Of a DNA stretch of 19,161 nt, positions 1-7,825 are shown one piece after another. A program made the translations under genes and the position numbers. The notes below the pieces were generated by a model that saw only the letters and a list, made by a program, of their open reading frames with translations, ran no database searches and had not been told where the DNA came from. Position 1 is the stretch's first letter, and every line of letters begins with the position of its first letter. Source of the stretch: UMGS1279 sp045630265 (GTDB taxonomy: Bacteria > Bacillota > Clostridia > Oscillospirales > Acutalibacteraceae); the NCBI GenBank assembly GCA_045630265.1, contig JAZQSV010000031.1, positions 1 through 19,161 of the forward strand, written 5' to 3'.

Positions 1-10
1 CAACATTTAA

Positions 11-50
11 TAATAAAAACCACCCTGCAATATGTGTCGCAAGGTGGTTT
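11..50 (-). terminator. Intrinsic terminator of the XRE repressor gene
   Basis: An 8-bp stem (17-24 pairs with 43-50, AAACCACC/GGTGGTTT) with an 18-nt loop is followed, reading the minus strand, by a T-rich stretch (complement of 11-16). The stop codon of the minus-strand repressor gene lies partly inside the stem, so transcription ends immediately after translation. Confidence 0.7.
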
Positions 51-348
51 ATTTGCTATTGTCTTTTTTGAATTCTGATATTATTTTCTGCACAGTTTCA
101 ATTTGTGTTTCGTTAAGGGTAGTTACGTCTATGGTTTTGGATTTTTCAACACCTAACAAATAGTCTGTAGTAACGCCAAAATAATTTGCAATTTTAATTA
201 GCATATCAAAGGTAGGATAACCAATACCGTTTTCATATTTACTAACAACAGCTTTTGTTAAGCCAACGCGGTTGCCCAATTCTTCCTGCGTTAGATTATT
301 ACTTTTGCGCAAACTTTTTAATACTACACCAAAATCACAAACATTCAT
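49..348 (-). CDS. XRE-family helix-turn-helix transcriptional regulator
   Basis: This is a 99-residue DNA-binding protein, probably an autoregulating repressor. Residues about 7-66 form a complete Cro/C1-type (XRE) helix-turn-helix: a first helix with LRKSNNLTQEELG, the recognition segment around GLTKAVVSKYENG, and the family-typical FGVTTDYLLG end. The last ~30 residues are a polar tail with no recognisable domain, possibly for dimerisation. The start ATG is preceded by AAGGTGGT at 7-9 nt. It is transcribed away from a SLOG-domain gene at 526 and the two share about 180 bp of upstream DNA, so it may control that neighbour as well as itself. Regulators of this size are common in prophages, integrative elements and as stand-alone chromosomal genes; which applies here cannot be told. 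The HTH call is secure; the target is unknown. Confidence 0.9.
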   Translation of the reverse strand: MNVCDFGVVLKSLRKSNNLTQEELGNRVGLTKAVVSKYENGIGYPTFDMLIKIANYFGVTTDYLLGVEKSKTIDVTTLNETQIETVQKIISEFKKDNSK

Positions 349-418
349 CCTATCACCACCTTAAATACATTATATATTAAAAATGGTTTCCAATTCATAT
401 ATTTTTGTCAATGATATG

Positions 419-447
419 TTGATTTGGGGAGATAATTATGATATACT
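419..447 (+). promoter_or_regulatory. Sigma-A-type promoter for the SLOG gene
   Basis: TTGATT (419-424) and TATACT (442-447) are separated by 17 bp, with a TG one base before the -10 box (extended -10). It points at the gene starting at 526. It lies in the divergent spacer shared with the XRE repressor, so an operator for that protein is plausible here; a CATAT/ATATG inverted repeat (396-400, 414-418) lies just upstream, but this is weak evidence. Confidence 0.65.
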
Positions 448-525
448 ATATTTATACAGCACTTCTTTTCTCGTGTTGTGAAGGCATTGATTTACAGGAA
501 TAGTAGCTCTTATTAGGTGAAATAT

Positions 526-894
526 ATGATAAAAAGAATTGTGATAGCAGGATGCCGCAATTACAACGATTATGACACGGCAAAACAGTTTATTGAAAAG
601 TGCATATCAAGTGTGCGAAAAGAAAATGAAATAATTATTATTTCCGGCGGGTGCAAAGGTGCAGATATAATAGGTGAGCGTTTTGCTAAAGAAAATGGTT
701 TTGGAATAGAAAAATATCCTGCTGAATGGGGTAAATACGGCAAATCGGCGGGGCCCAAGAGAAACGGTATAATGGCAGAGAAAAGCGACCTTGTTATTTG
801 CTTTTGGGATGGAAAAAGCAGAGGAACAAAATCAATGATAGAATATGCAAGAAAGCTAAATAAACCTATAAAAATTATGCATCTAGCCGATTAA
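526..894 (+). CDS. SLOG-superfamily protein, DUF2493 (YspA-like)
   Basis: This 122-residue protein consists of a single Rossmann-like SLOG domain of the DUF2493/YspA type. Visible landmarks are a beta strand with an early turn (IVIAGCRNYND, 5-15), the glycine loop GGCKGAD (41-47), the PAEWGKYGKSAGPKRN segment (65-80) and FWDGKSRGTKSMIEYA (93-108). SLOG domains bind nucleotides or nucleotide-derived ligands; some act as sensors in conflict or stress systems, but the ligand and partner of this one are unknown. I choose ATG 526, not the in-frame GTG 517, because TTAGGTGA ends 5 nt before 526 while nothing suitable precedes 517. It is divergent from the XRE repressor and convergent with the sugar-transport operon. 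DUF2493 proteins are frequent on phages and plasmids, and its codon use looks more AT-rich than the rest of the window. Confidence 0.85.
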   Translation: MIKRIVIAGCRNYNDYDTAKQFIEKCISSVRKENEIIIISGGCKGADIIGERFAKENGFGIEKYPAEWGKYGKSAGPKRNGIMAEKSDLVICFWDGKSRGTKSMIEYARKLNKPIKIMHLAD

Positions 895-910
895 ACATTT
901 CGTTTAAAAC

Positions 911-958
911 AAAATAGCCACGCGCGAACTAACCTTTAAAAACGCGGGCGGCTATTTT
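911..958. terminator. Bidirectional intrinsic terminator between convergent genes
   Basis: AAAATAGCC (911-919) pairs perfectly with GGCTATTTT (950-958), and inner CGCG segments (921-924, 943-946) extend the stem across a small internal loop. T-rich tracts follow on both strands (the TATTTT arm itself on plus; TTTTGTTTT on minus), so it can end both the SLOG transcript and the sugar-transporter operon. A separate 12-bp palindrome GAAACTAGTTTC lies at 971-982; I assign it no function. Confidence 0.75.
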
Positions 959-1008
959 AAGAATAAATTTGAAACTAGTTTCGCGAATTTGCTTCTGCCC
1001 ACGGCAGG

Positions 1009-1842
1009 CTAGCCCTTTACCGCGCCCGAAATTACACCCTTAATAATATATTTTTGGCATAAAAGGTAGAAAATAACTATGGGGATAATGGCCAGAACAA
1101 GCATTGCCATTAGTGCACCCATATCCCTTGAGCCGTAGCCGCCTTGCAAATACTGTACGGCTATGGGTATGGTTTTATAGTCGCTTCCTATTACAAGGTA
1201 GGGTAGTAAATAGTCGTTCCAAATCCACATTGCGTTTAAAATAGAAACAGTAATAGCGGTGGGGCGGAGTATTGGGAAAATTACTAAAAAGAACATTTTT
1301 ACGGGGCCGCAACCATCAACCGTTGCGGCCTCTTCTATTTCAAGCGGTATTGATTTTACAAAGCCCGAATAGATAAAGACGGATAGCCCTGCGCCAAATC
1401 CTAAATATATAAAAATGATTCCGAGCGGGTTATCGAAGTGTAAAATGTTAGCTACTTTAGACATTGTGAACATAACCATTTGAAATGGGACGATTATGCT
1501 AAACACAAAGCTATAATATAAAAGGTTAGAAATAAATCCCTTGGCCCTTACAATATACCAAGCCGTCATAGCAGTAAAAAGAGCAATAGCCAAAACCGAG
1601 AAAACGGTTATAAAAAGGGAGTAGAAAAAGGCTGAGAAAAACCCCGTTTTTTCTATTCCGCTTATAAAGTTAGTAAATCCCGCAAAGGTATCCGCAGTAG
1701 GCAATGTAAAGGGCGAAGCATTTATAAAAAACTGTCCCTTAAAGGAGTTTATTAAAACTATAAAAAGTGGGAACAAAAATACAGCCGACAAAAAAAGCAG
1801 TAACGCCGAAAGTCCAAGGTTTCTATGTTTTGTATGCGGCAT
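1009..1842 (-). CDS. Carbohydrate ABC transporter permease, MalG-type
   Basis: This 277-residue inner permease subunit of a CUT1-family sugar importer has about six membrane segments, starting at residues 13-32. The cytoplasmic EAA loop that docks to the ATPase is clear at about 170-193, with EEAATVDG followed about nine residues later by FPILRP. MalG-type proteins pair with a MalF-type partner, which is encoded directly upstream: the stop codon of that gene (1843-1845) abuts this ATG, and AAGGAGGTAG lies inside the end of the upstream gene, so translation is probably coupled. The length is usual for the family. It is the last gene of a three-gene operon ending at the shared terminator at 911-958. 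The sugar transported cannot be read from the permease. Confidence 0.93.
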   Translation of the reverse strand: MPHTKHRNLGLSALLLFLSAVFLFPLFIVLINSFKGQFFINASPFTLPTADTFAGFTNFISGIEKTGFFSAFFYSLFITVFSVLAIALFTAMTAWYIVRAKGFISNLLYYSFVFSIIVPFQMVMFTMSKVANILHFDNPLGIIFIYLGFGAGLSVFIYSGFVKSIPLEIEEAATVDGCGPVKMFFLVIFPILRPTAITVSILNAMWIWNDYLLPYLVIGSDYKTIPIAVQYLQGGYGSRDMGALMAMLVLAIIPIVIFYLLCQKYIIKGVISGAVKG

Positions 1843-2688
1843 TTAGGCCTCTACCTCCTTGTGGCGGGTAAAATAAAGTTGCAAAAGGGCAAGAATGGCT
1901 ACTATTACAAAAAACACCACTCCTTTTGCCTGCCCCACTCCCTCAAACCCTATTCTTCCGTAAAAGGTGTTATATATATCTAAAGAAAGCATAGCGGTTT
2001 GTCGGTTTGGTGCGCCTGCGGTAAGAGCAAGATTTTGGTCAAACAGTTTAAAGGAGTTTGTAAGGGTCAAAAATGTGCATATAGTAATGGATGGCATTGT
2101 AAGGGGAATAATAATTTTCCTTAAGGTAGTAAAGGCAGAGGCACCGTCTATTTTCGCCGACTCCAAAACGCTTACCGGAATATTGCTTATTCCCGCGATA
2201 TAAATAATCATCATATAGCCAATCATCTGCCAGTTGGTAAGTAATATAAGACCCCAAAATCCGTAGCTGCTGCTATAGGTTAAATCCACCGAAAAGGGAA
2301 GAAGAATGCCGTTTATAATAACCTGCCAAATATAGCCCAAAACAATACCGCCTATAAGATTCGGCATAAAAAATACCGAGCGAAAAAAGTTTGTGCCCCT
2401 TATTCCCTTCGTAAGGGCAATAGCTAAAAGGTAGGCAAACACGTTTATGCTGAGAATTGAAACCACCGCAAATCTTACGGTAAACCAAAGGGCATTTAAA
2501 AAGTCGCCGCTTTCGGTAAATGCCCTTATATAGTTGGTAAAACCAACGAATTTCGCATCGGTTACGGTTGTAAATTCGGTAAACGAAAGATAAAGACCAA
2601 GAAGGAAGGGAATAACGAAGAAGGTAATAAATGCAAGGGTGGTTGGCAGCGCAAAGAGCGGAAAATGTTTTTTCAAAGTCTTATGCAT
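1843..2688 (-). CDS. Carbohydrate ABC transporter permease, MalF-type
   Basis: This is a 281-residue membrane subunit of the same CUT1 sugar importer. The first membrane helix is at about 11-36 (LFALPTTLAFITFFVIPFLL), and about six are visible in total. The EAA loop is slightly divergent (LESAKIDGASAFTTLRKIIIP, about 175-195) but keeps the essential glycine and the closing proline. It lacks the long N-terminal extension and extra periplasmic loop of enterobacterial MalF, which is normal for Gram-positive CUT1 systems. The start ATG has TTGGAGGTAAT about 7 nt upstream and follows the binding-protein gene by 23 bp. No ATP-binding subunit is encoded nearby, so this importer presumably borrows a shared MsmK/UgpC-like ATPase from elsewhere (established for many Firmicute CUT1 systems; inferred here). 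Confidence 0.93.
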   Translation of the reverse strand: MHKTLKKHFPLFALPTTLAFITFFVIPFLLGLYLSFTEFTTVTDAKFVGFTNYIRAFTESGDFLNALWFTVRFAVVSILSINVFAYLLAIALTKGIRGTNFFRSVFFMPNLIGGIVLGYIWQVIINGILLPFSVDLTYSSSYGFWGLILLTNWQMIGYMMIIYIAGISNIPVSVLESAKIDGASAFTTLRKIIIPLTMPSITICTFLTLTNSFKLFDQNLALTAGAPNRQTAMLSLDIYNTFYGRIGFEGVGQAKGVVFFVIVAILALLQLYFTRHKEVEA

Positions 2689-2711
2689 ATATTACCTCCA
2701 AAAGTTAAAAT

Positions 2712-4058
2712 CTATTTACTTTCCTTTTTCCATTCGTTTATTACTGTGTTTTTAAGGGAGTTGAAATCGGTTTTGCCCTGTGCGTAGGAAAGAAGTGCCG
2801 CGCCAAAATTATCCTTGAAGGTTTGGCTTGGGAAAATGGTAAAATTCCAAGGAATGGTAGTAATGTTTTCCTTGTTCATCCAGCGTACAACCTCTTTTGC
2901 AAGGGGGTCGGAAGGAACCTCAGATTCATCAAAGGTTTTAAAGGGCGCAATAAAGTCAAGCTTTTCCGTTACAAATTTTTTGCCCGTATCGCTGGAATAT
3001 AGCCAGTACAAAAATTCTTCTGAGGCCTTTTTCTGTTCGTCGCTTGCGTTTTCGTTTATGCAAATAAAGTTTTCTGTTCCAATGCAAAGGCCAAGAGTTT
3101 CTTCATCGTCGGCTCCCGTATAAATGGGTAGAAACTTAATGTTTTCTTCCTTTACCTTGTTGCCCGAAACGCCTTTAATCTGGCCCCATGCCCAGTTACC
3201 GTTTTGTATCATAGCGCACTTTCCAAGTGCGAATTCCGACATAGAATCTGCAACCGATTTACTGCCAAGAAGCTTTTTGTCGGTTGTGGAGTTGTTTATA
3301 TAAAGGTCGAAAACGTTTTTAAAGTTTTCGGCGTATTTAAAGGCAATTTCCTTTGTGCTATCCCCCGAAAGGTCGGTGTTGCCTTCTTTGAATTCAGAGA
3401 AAAGCGGAATGTTTGCAAGGTGGGTATGCCAGCGCCAATCTTCTCCCGATTTTAGTGAGGTGGCGCCAAAAACGCCGTCAATTCCAAGGGTGCTTTTAAG
3501 GCGGGTCATATCTTCAACCACGGCCTTTAATTTTTGAAAGCTATTAATTTCGTCAGCCGAATTTATATTTACCTTTTTGTCTTTAAGAGCAAAATATTTA
3601 TCCAAAATTTCTGCATTGTAAATAATTCCGTAGCCCTCTACAACGTAAGGAATACCATAAACCGAATCCCCGTTTTTAACGGCAAGGTCCTTATCGGTTA
3701 AAATGTCGTAAAGCTTGGTGTTTTTTAAATCCATACAGTAGTTTTTCCAGTTAGCGTAACCTTTGGGTCCGTTTATCTGGAAAATAGTGGGAGCATCGGT
3801 TTTGGCCATTTCAGATTTAAGGGTTTGCTCGTAAGTGCCGGAAGCGGCTGTTACAACCTTAACGTTTACACCCTTTTCATTTTTGTAGGCTGTTGCAATT
3901 TCTTCGTAAACTTCGGCAACTTCGGGCTTGAAATTAAGGTAGTAAATGGTGGCCTCGTTTTTGTCGCCGCCCATATTAGAGCTTCCCTTACAGCCCGCAA
4001 GGGTCAAAAGAGAAAGGGCGGTTAATACACAAACTATTCTTTTAAAAAGTATATTCAT
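2712..4058 (-). CDS. Sugar-binding lipoprotein of a CUT1 ABC importer
   Basis: This 448-residue extracellular solute-binding protein (family 1 type) captures a sugar or oligosaccharide outside the membrane and delivers it to the two permeases encoded downstream. The N-terminus is a lipoprotein signal: positive MNILFKR, a hydrophobic stretch, and the lipobox LAGC with lipidated Cys23, followed by a Gly/Ser-rich linker. The rest shows the two-lobe pattern of the family, such as QINGPKGYANW, VYGIPYVVEGYGIIYN and FALGKCAMIQNGNWAWGQI. GGAGG lies about 7 nt before the ATG. No confident promoter was found in the 188-bp spacer; a CTGAA/TTCAG inverted repeat (4096-4117) there could be an operator, but this is weak. 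The tryptophan- and tyrosine-rich sites fit sugar stacking; the actual ligand is unknown. Confidence 0.92.
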   Translation of the reverse strand: MNILFKRIVCVLTALSLLTLAGCKGSSNMGGDKNEATIYYLNFKPEVAEVYEEIATAYKNEKGVNVKVVTAASGTYEQTLKSEMAKTDAPTIFQINGPKGYANWKNYCMDLKNTKLYDILTDKDLAVKNGDSVYGIPYVVEGYGIIYNAEILDKYFALKDKKVNINSADEINSFQKLKAVVEDMTRLKSTLGIDGVFGATSLKSGEDWRWHTHLANIPLFSEFKEGNTDLSGDSTKEIAFKYAENFKNVFDLYINNSTTDKKLLGSKSVADSMSEFALGKCAMIQNGNWAWGQIKGVSGNKVKEENIKFLPIYTGADDEETLGLCIGTENFICINENASDEQKKASEEFLYWLYSSDTGKKFVTEKLDFIAPFKTFDESEVPSDPLAKEVVRWMNKENITTIPWNFTIFPSQTFKDNFGAALLSYAQGKTDFNSLKNTVINEWKKESK

Positions 4059-4180
4059 ATTTTTTCCTCCAAACAGTATTTGAAAGTATTGTGCCCTGAA
4101 AACAACAAATAATTCAGTTTTTAAGGTTTTTAAAAATATGTCGCTACTACTTTTTTTGTTTTGCGCCTTTCAAAATATGG

Positions 4181-4209
4181 TTGAAAAGAAAGTTAAAATA
4201 TAGTATAAT
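4181..4209 (+). promoter_or_regulatory. Sigma-A-type promoter of the P-type ATPase operon
   Basis: TTGAAA (4181-4186) and a perfect TATAAT (4204-4209) are spaced by exactly 17 bp. They lie 37 bp before the ATPase start codon, with GGAGGT at 4235-4240. This is the best promoter match in the window and suggests substantial basal expression of the ATPase and rsmA. Confidence 0.82.
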
Positions 4210-4246
4210 TAAAAGGTATTTGAAGTAAAAGTTCGGAGGTCGCTTT

Positions 4247-6865
4247 ATGATATGGCATAGTTCCGAGGCAAAGGATATATTAAACGAGCTTGGCGTAGAC
4301 CCGAAGGTTGGTCTTTCGTCTACAGAGGTTCTGGCAAGAATAAAAAAATACGGTGAGAATAAGGTTTCCTTAAAGGGCAGCAAAACTCTTTCTAAGGAGT
4401 TTTTAAAAAGGTTTTTAACACCCGTTAATATTGCCCTTATTTTTCTTTCCATGGTACTTATGGTTACCGATGCAATTGTGCACAAATCACTTTGGATATC
4501 GCCTATAATTATTCCCCTTATTTTGGCGGGGAATGCGCTTTTGGGCGGTTTTTTGGTTATTAAAAATGAAAAAAGCACAAATGATCTTAAAGACAGGGTG
4601 CATGTTTTTGCCAAGGTTCTTCGCGGCGGCGAGGTGCAAAGGGTAGATTCGGCACAGCTTGTTCCCGGCGATATAGTATTTTTAGAGCAGGGTGATTTTA
4701 TACCTGCTGATGGACGCATTTTAGAAGAAACCTCCCTTATATGTGACGAATTTGCCGTTACGGGAGATTCTGCTCCAATGGAGAAAAACGTTGACGTAAA
4801 GTTTGAGGATATGTGCCCCTTAAATGAGCGCAGCAATATGGTGTATCTTGGCTGTTCGGTTACCTTTGGTCGCGCTGTTATGGTGGTTACCGATACCGGC
4901 AACTTTACCGAGCTCGGAAAAATAAATAAAATTAAAGAGCAAACCGTAGGCACCGAAATACCGGTTAAAAAATATCTAAAGGAACTTAGCAAAACTGTGG
5001 AAATTGCCCTTATAATTTCTGCGGCCGTGCTATTTATTATAGGTGTAATTGCGGTTAAAGACGGTAGCGGATTTAGCGATCTTGTGCTTAATATGCTAAC
5101 CCTTGTGCTTTCTCTTTACAGCATATCTGTTTCCCGCTCCTTTACGGGGCTTGTGGATACTGCAATAAGCTTTTGTATAAAGGGCATGAGCAAGAGAAAT
5201 GCAATTCTCAAAAATCCCGAAAAGCTTGAAACTATAGGCCGTGTTTCGGTAATTATTTCAGATAAAACGGGAACACTTACCCGCAACAATATGAAAATGA
5301 CCTCCTTTTTTGACGGTAACCGACTTATTGATTTAAAAACAGAAGATCCCGACGAAAAGGCGGTTACAATAATCCGTACAGGCGCACTTTGTTGCGACGG
5401 TGAGGTTTTATTGCTGTCGGGCGGAAGGGAAAAGGAAGTGGGCGATCCAACTGAGGTTGGAATTTCAAGGGCACTTTTAAATTACTGCGGTCTTACCAAG
5501 GCCGAGCTTGAAAACATTTATCCACGTATGGCTGAGGTTCCTTTTGACTCTAACCGTAAGCTTAAAACCACCGTTAATATGATAAATAATAAGCCCTTTG
5601 CCGTTGTAAAGGGCACCCCAGAAATGCTCTTTAAAAAGGTAATCGCAGGGAACCTTGAGGCCGCACTTAAAGCGGCCGTAACAATGGGTCAGGCGGGCGA
5701 AAGGGTAATTGCCGTTGCAATTAAGCCCTTATCCGAGGTGCCTTCTAACCCAACGGCAGAAGAACTTGAATGTAACCTGACCCTTTTGGGATTATTTGGA
5801 ATGAGCGATTCTATAAGCCGCTCCACAAGGGGCTCTTTGGAGGAAAGCAGGAAAGCAGGAATTCGCACCATAATGGTTACGGGCGACCACATTACCACCG
5901 CCACTACTATGGCCAAAGATCTGGGAATTTTAGAGGAAAATCAAATTGCAGTTACCGGCAAAGAACTAGGCGGAATGAGCGATGAGGAGCTTTGCAGTAA
6001 GGTAAAGGACATTTCGGTTTATTGCCAGATAAATGATTTGGACAAGGTTCGTATAGTAAAGGCCTGGCAAAGCGTGGGAGAAACTGTTTTGGTTACGGGC
6101 GACAGTATAGATGACGCCGAGGCAATGAAAATTGCCGACGCCTCTGCTGCAATGGGTACGGGCAAGGATATTACAAAGCAAAATGCCGACCTGCTTATAA
6201 CCGATGATAGTTATATTGCAATTTTAAATGCAGTTAAAACCGCAAGAAACACTTTTTTTAATATTCGTCATGGTGTGCAGTTTTATTTTGCAGTGTTAAT
6301 TGCCGAAGTGCTTTCGCTTTTCTTTGGCTTCATAATTTTCGGTAAATCTCCCTTTACGGCGGGAGGACTACTTATTATAAATACCATATTATTGCTTGTT
6401 TTAAGCCGGGTGCTTGCAGGCGAGCCCGATCGTAAAATCAGTATGCATTTGCCTCCGCGTGGCAAAAGGGAGGGCATTTTCCACACACTTTCTGACTTTG
6501 ATTTTGCATGGCAGGGAGCACTGGTAGCACTTCTTACCCTTATAAGCTTTGGTGCGAATTTGCGCCACTCTGCTACCGGCGCCGCTTTCCTCAGCGCCGG
6601 AATCTGCATTTTGTTTTTGGTATTTGCTATTCGTATTTGTAGTAGCATCTATCGTGAGGGCTTTAAGGTTTCTAAGAATTTAATTATTAGCTTAGCGGTA
6701 GCGCTTTTGGCGGTAGTTGTTTTGGCCGCAACTCCCATCTCTTACCTTTTCGGTCTTAACGGAATAGTGGTAGGAAACGTATTTGCCTCCCTTTTATTCG
6801 GTGTTATAACCTTTGCTGTCATTGAGGCGGTAAAGATGCTTAGAGAATATTTAAAAAGTAGATAA
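4247..6865 (+). CDS. P-type ATPase (P2-like) with non-canonical ion-site motifs
   Basis: This 872-residue membrane ATPase has the P2 (calcium-pump-like) layout: N-terminal cytoplasmic segment, two helices at about 63-107, A domain, helices 3-4 at about 250-315, P and N domains, then six C-terminal helices. The phosphorylated aspartate is D339 in DKTGTLT; KGTPE (455-459), TGD (545-547) and the hinge aspartates (GDSIDD, 618-623) are present, so ATP binding and phosphorylation look possible. Several usually invariant features differ: the A-domain TGES is TGDS (172-175), the hinge GDGxND has Ser and Asp replacing Gly and Asn, and by hand alignment the helix-4 PEGL that holds Ca2+ is SRSF (296-299), putting Arg where the ligand Glu should be. 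Helix 6 keeps the Asn but loses Thr/Asp (INTILLLVL). Annotation as a calcium pump is therefore unsafe. GGAGGT sits 6 nt before the start. Confidence 0.88.
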   Translation: MIWHSSEAKDILNELGVDPKVGLSSTEVLARIKKYGENKVSLKGSKTLSKEFLKRFLTPVNIALIFLSMVLMVTDAIVHKSLWISPIIIPLILAGNALLGGFLVIKNEKSTNDLKDRVHVFAKVLRGGEVQRVDSAQLVPGDIVFLEQGDFIPADGRILEETSLICDEFAVTGDSAPMEKNVDVKFEDMCPLNERSNMVYLGCSVTFGRAVMVVTDTGNFTELGKINKIKEQTVGTEIPVKKYLKELSKTVEIALIISAAVLFIIGVIAVKDGSGFSDLVLNMLTLVLSLYSISVSRSFTGLVDTAISFCIKGMSKRNAILKNPEKLETIGRVSVIISDKTGTLTRNNMKMTSFFDGNRLIDLKTEDPDEKAVTIIRTGALCCDGEVLLLSGGREKEVGDPTEVGISRALLNYCGLTKAELENIYPRMAEVPFDSNRKLKTTVNMINNKPFAVVKGTPEMLFKKVIAGNLEAALKAAVTMGQAGERVIAVAIKPLSEVPSNPTAEELECNLTLLGLFGMSDSISRSTRGSLEESRKAGIRTIMVTGDHITTATTMAKDLGILEENQIAVTGKELGGMSDEELCSKVKDISVYCQINDLDKVRIVKAWQSVGETVLVTGDSIDDAEAMKIADASAAMGTGKDITKQNADLLITDDSYIAILNAVKTARNTFFNIRHGVQFYFAVLIAEVLSLFFGFIIFGKSPFTAGGLLIINTILLLVLSRVLAGEPDRKISMHLPPRGKREGIFHTLSDFDFAWQGALVALLTLISFGANLRHSATGAAFLSAGICILFLVFAIRICSSIYREGFKVSKNLIISLAVALLAVVVLAATPISYLFGLNGIVVGNVFASLLFGVITFAVIEAVKMLREYLKSR

Positions 6866-6870
6866 CGCTT

Positions 6871-7725
6871 ATGAAGTATAATCTTTCAGACAAAAAAACA
6901 ATAGATAAGCTTTTGGCCGAGGCGGGCTTTACCTTTAAAAAATCTTTAGGCCAAAACTTTTTAACCGACCCTACGGTTTGCCCTGAAATGGCGTATGCGG
7001 CGGCCGACGAAAACACGGGAGTTTTGGAAATTGGCCCCGGTATAGGTGTTCTTACCGCCGAGCTTTGTAAGAGGGCAAAAAAGGTTGTAACTATAGAACT
7101 CGACGAACGGCTTCGCCCCGTACTTGCCAAAACATTGGCCGATTTTGAGAACGTAAAGGTAATATTCGGCGATGCCATGAAGCTTGATTTAAGGCAAATT
7201 ATCGAGGAAAATTTCGCCGACTGTGAAAATGTTACAGTTTGTGCCAATCTACCTTACTATATAACCTCACCTATAATTATGATGCTGCTTGAGAGTAAGC
7301 TCCCTATAAAAAGTATTACGGTTATGATACAAAAGGAAGCGGCCGAGCGCCTTTGCGCCCCTATTCCAAGCAGAAACGTTGGTGCGGTTACACTTTCGGC
7401 TGCCTATTTTTCAAAGGGAGAGATACTTTTTTCGGTGGGCAGGGAAAGCTTTACTCCATCCCCCAACGTAGACAGTACGGTAATAAGGTTAAATATTTTG
7501 GAAAAACCACCTGTAACAGTTAAAAGCGAAAAGAACTTTTTCGCCCTTATTCGCGCCGCCTTTACCCATAGAAGAAAAACCCTTGTAAATTCGGTTTCGT
7601 CGGCGGGATTTTCTAAGGAGGATATATTGGCGGGGCTGGAAGCACTCGGCATTAAACCTACCGCAAGAGCGGAGGAGCTATCCCTTTCGCAGTTTGCCGC
7701 TCTCTCCGACAGTTTAACAAAATAA
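6871..7725 (+). CDS. rsmA: 16S rRNA adenine(1518/1519) dimethyltransferase RsmA (KsgA)
   Basis: RsmA transfers four methyl groups from S-adenosylmethionine to two adjacent adenines in the 3'-terminal hairpin of 16S rRNA, a late checkpoint in 30S assembly. The 284-residue length is standard. Visible motifs are SLGQNFL (25-31, the N-terminal rRNA-contact signature), the SAM-binding EIGPGIG (53-59), the acidic residue ending motif II (E76), GDAM (100-103) and the catalytic NLPYY (126-130), with FTPSPNVDS later. It starts 5 bp after the ATPase stop codon, and no Shine-Dalgarno sequence is visible, so it is probably read through coupling to the ATPase gene. Loss of this enzyme is known to give kasugamycin resistance. 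A strong terminator follows at once. Confidence 0.97.
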   Translation: MKYNLSDKKTIDKLLAEAGFTFKKSLGQNFLTDPTVCPEMAYAAADENTGVLEIGPGIGVLTAELCKRAKKVVTIELDERLRPVLAKTLADFENVKVIFGDAMKLDLRQIIEENFADCENVTVCANLPYYITSPIIMMLLESKLPIKSITVMIQKEAAERLCAPIPSRNVGAVTLSAAYFSKGEILFSVGRESFTPSPNVDSTVIRLNILEKPPVTVKSEKNFFALIRAAFTHRRKTLVNSVSSAGFSKEDILAGLEALGIKPTARAEELSLSQFAALSDSLTK

Positions 7726-7732
7726 AAAGCCT

Positions 7733-7770
7733 AAAAGAGGAGCTACTTATTTTAAGTAGCTCCTCTTTTT
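7733..7770 (+). terminator. Strong intrinsic terminator after rsmA
   Basis: A perfect 16-bp stem (7733-7748 with 7754-7769, core GAGGAGCTACTT) has a 5-nt loop and ends in TTTTT. It begins 8 nt after the rsmA stop codon and separates that transcript from the flippase gene. Confidence 0.93.
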
Positions 7771-7825
7771 CGCATAAAGCCCCTTGCCTTTGAATATTTT
7801 TAAAAAGAAAAGGTGGGGTAGAATA

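Noticed and set aside
995..1007. CTGCC/GGCAG hairpin right after the MalG-type permease as its terminator
   Set aside because: The stem is 5 bp and no T-tract follows on the minus strand; the better terminator is at 911-958.
4096..4117. CTGAA/TTCAG inverted repeat as a catabolite-repression (cre) site for the sugar operon
   Set aside because: It does not match the CcpA cre consensus (no central CG and wrong half-site spacing); only a generic operator is possible.
4147..4992. 281-codon open frame on the minus strand
   Set aside because: It lies antisense to the start of the P-type ATPase, whose catalytic motifs and strong promoter are on the plus strand; the antisense product is Ser/Arg/Pro-rich with no domain.
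7784..7825. TTG start giving a longer flippase
   Set aside because: It begins just after the terminator without a ribosome site and adds a charged tail; ATG 7826 has AGGTGG upstream and the family-typical N-terminus.
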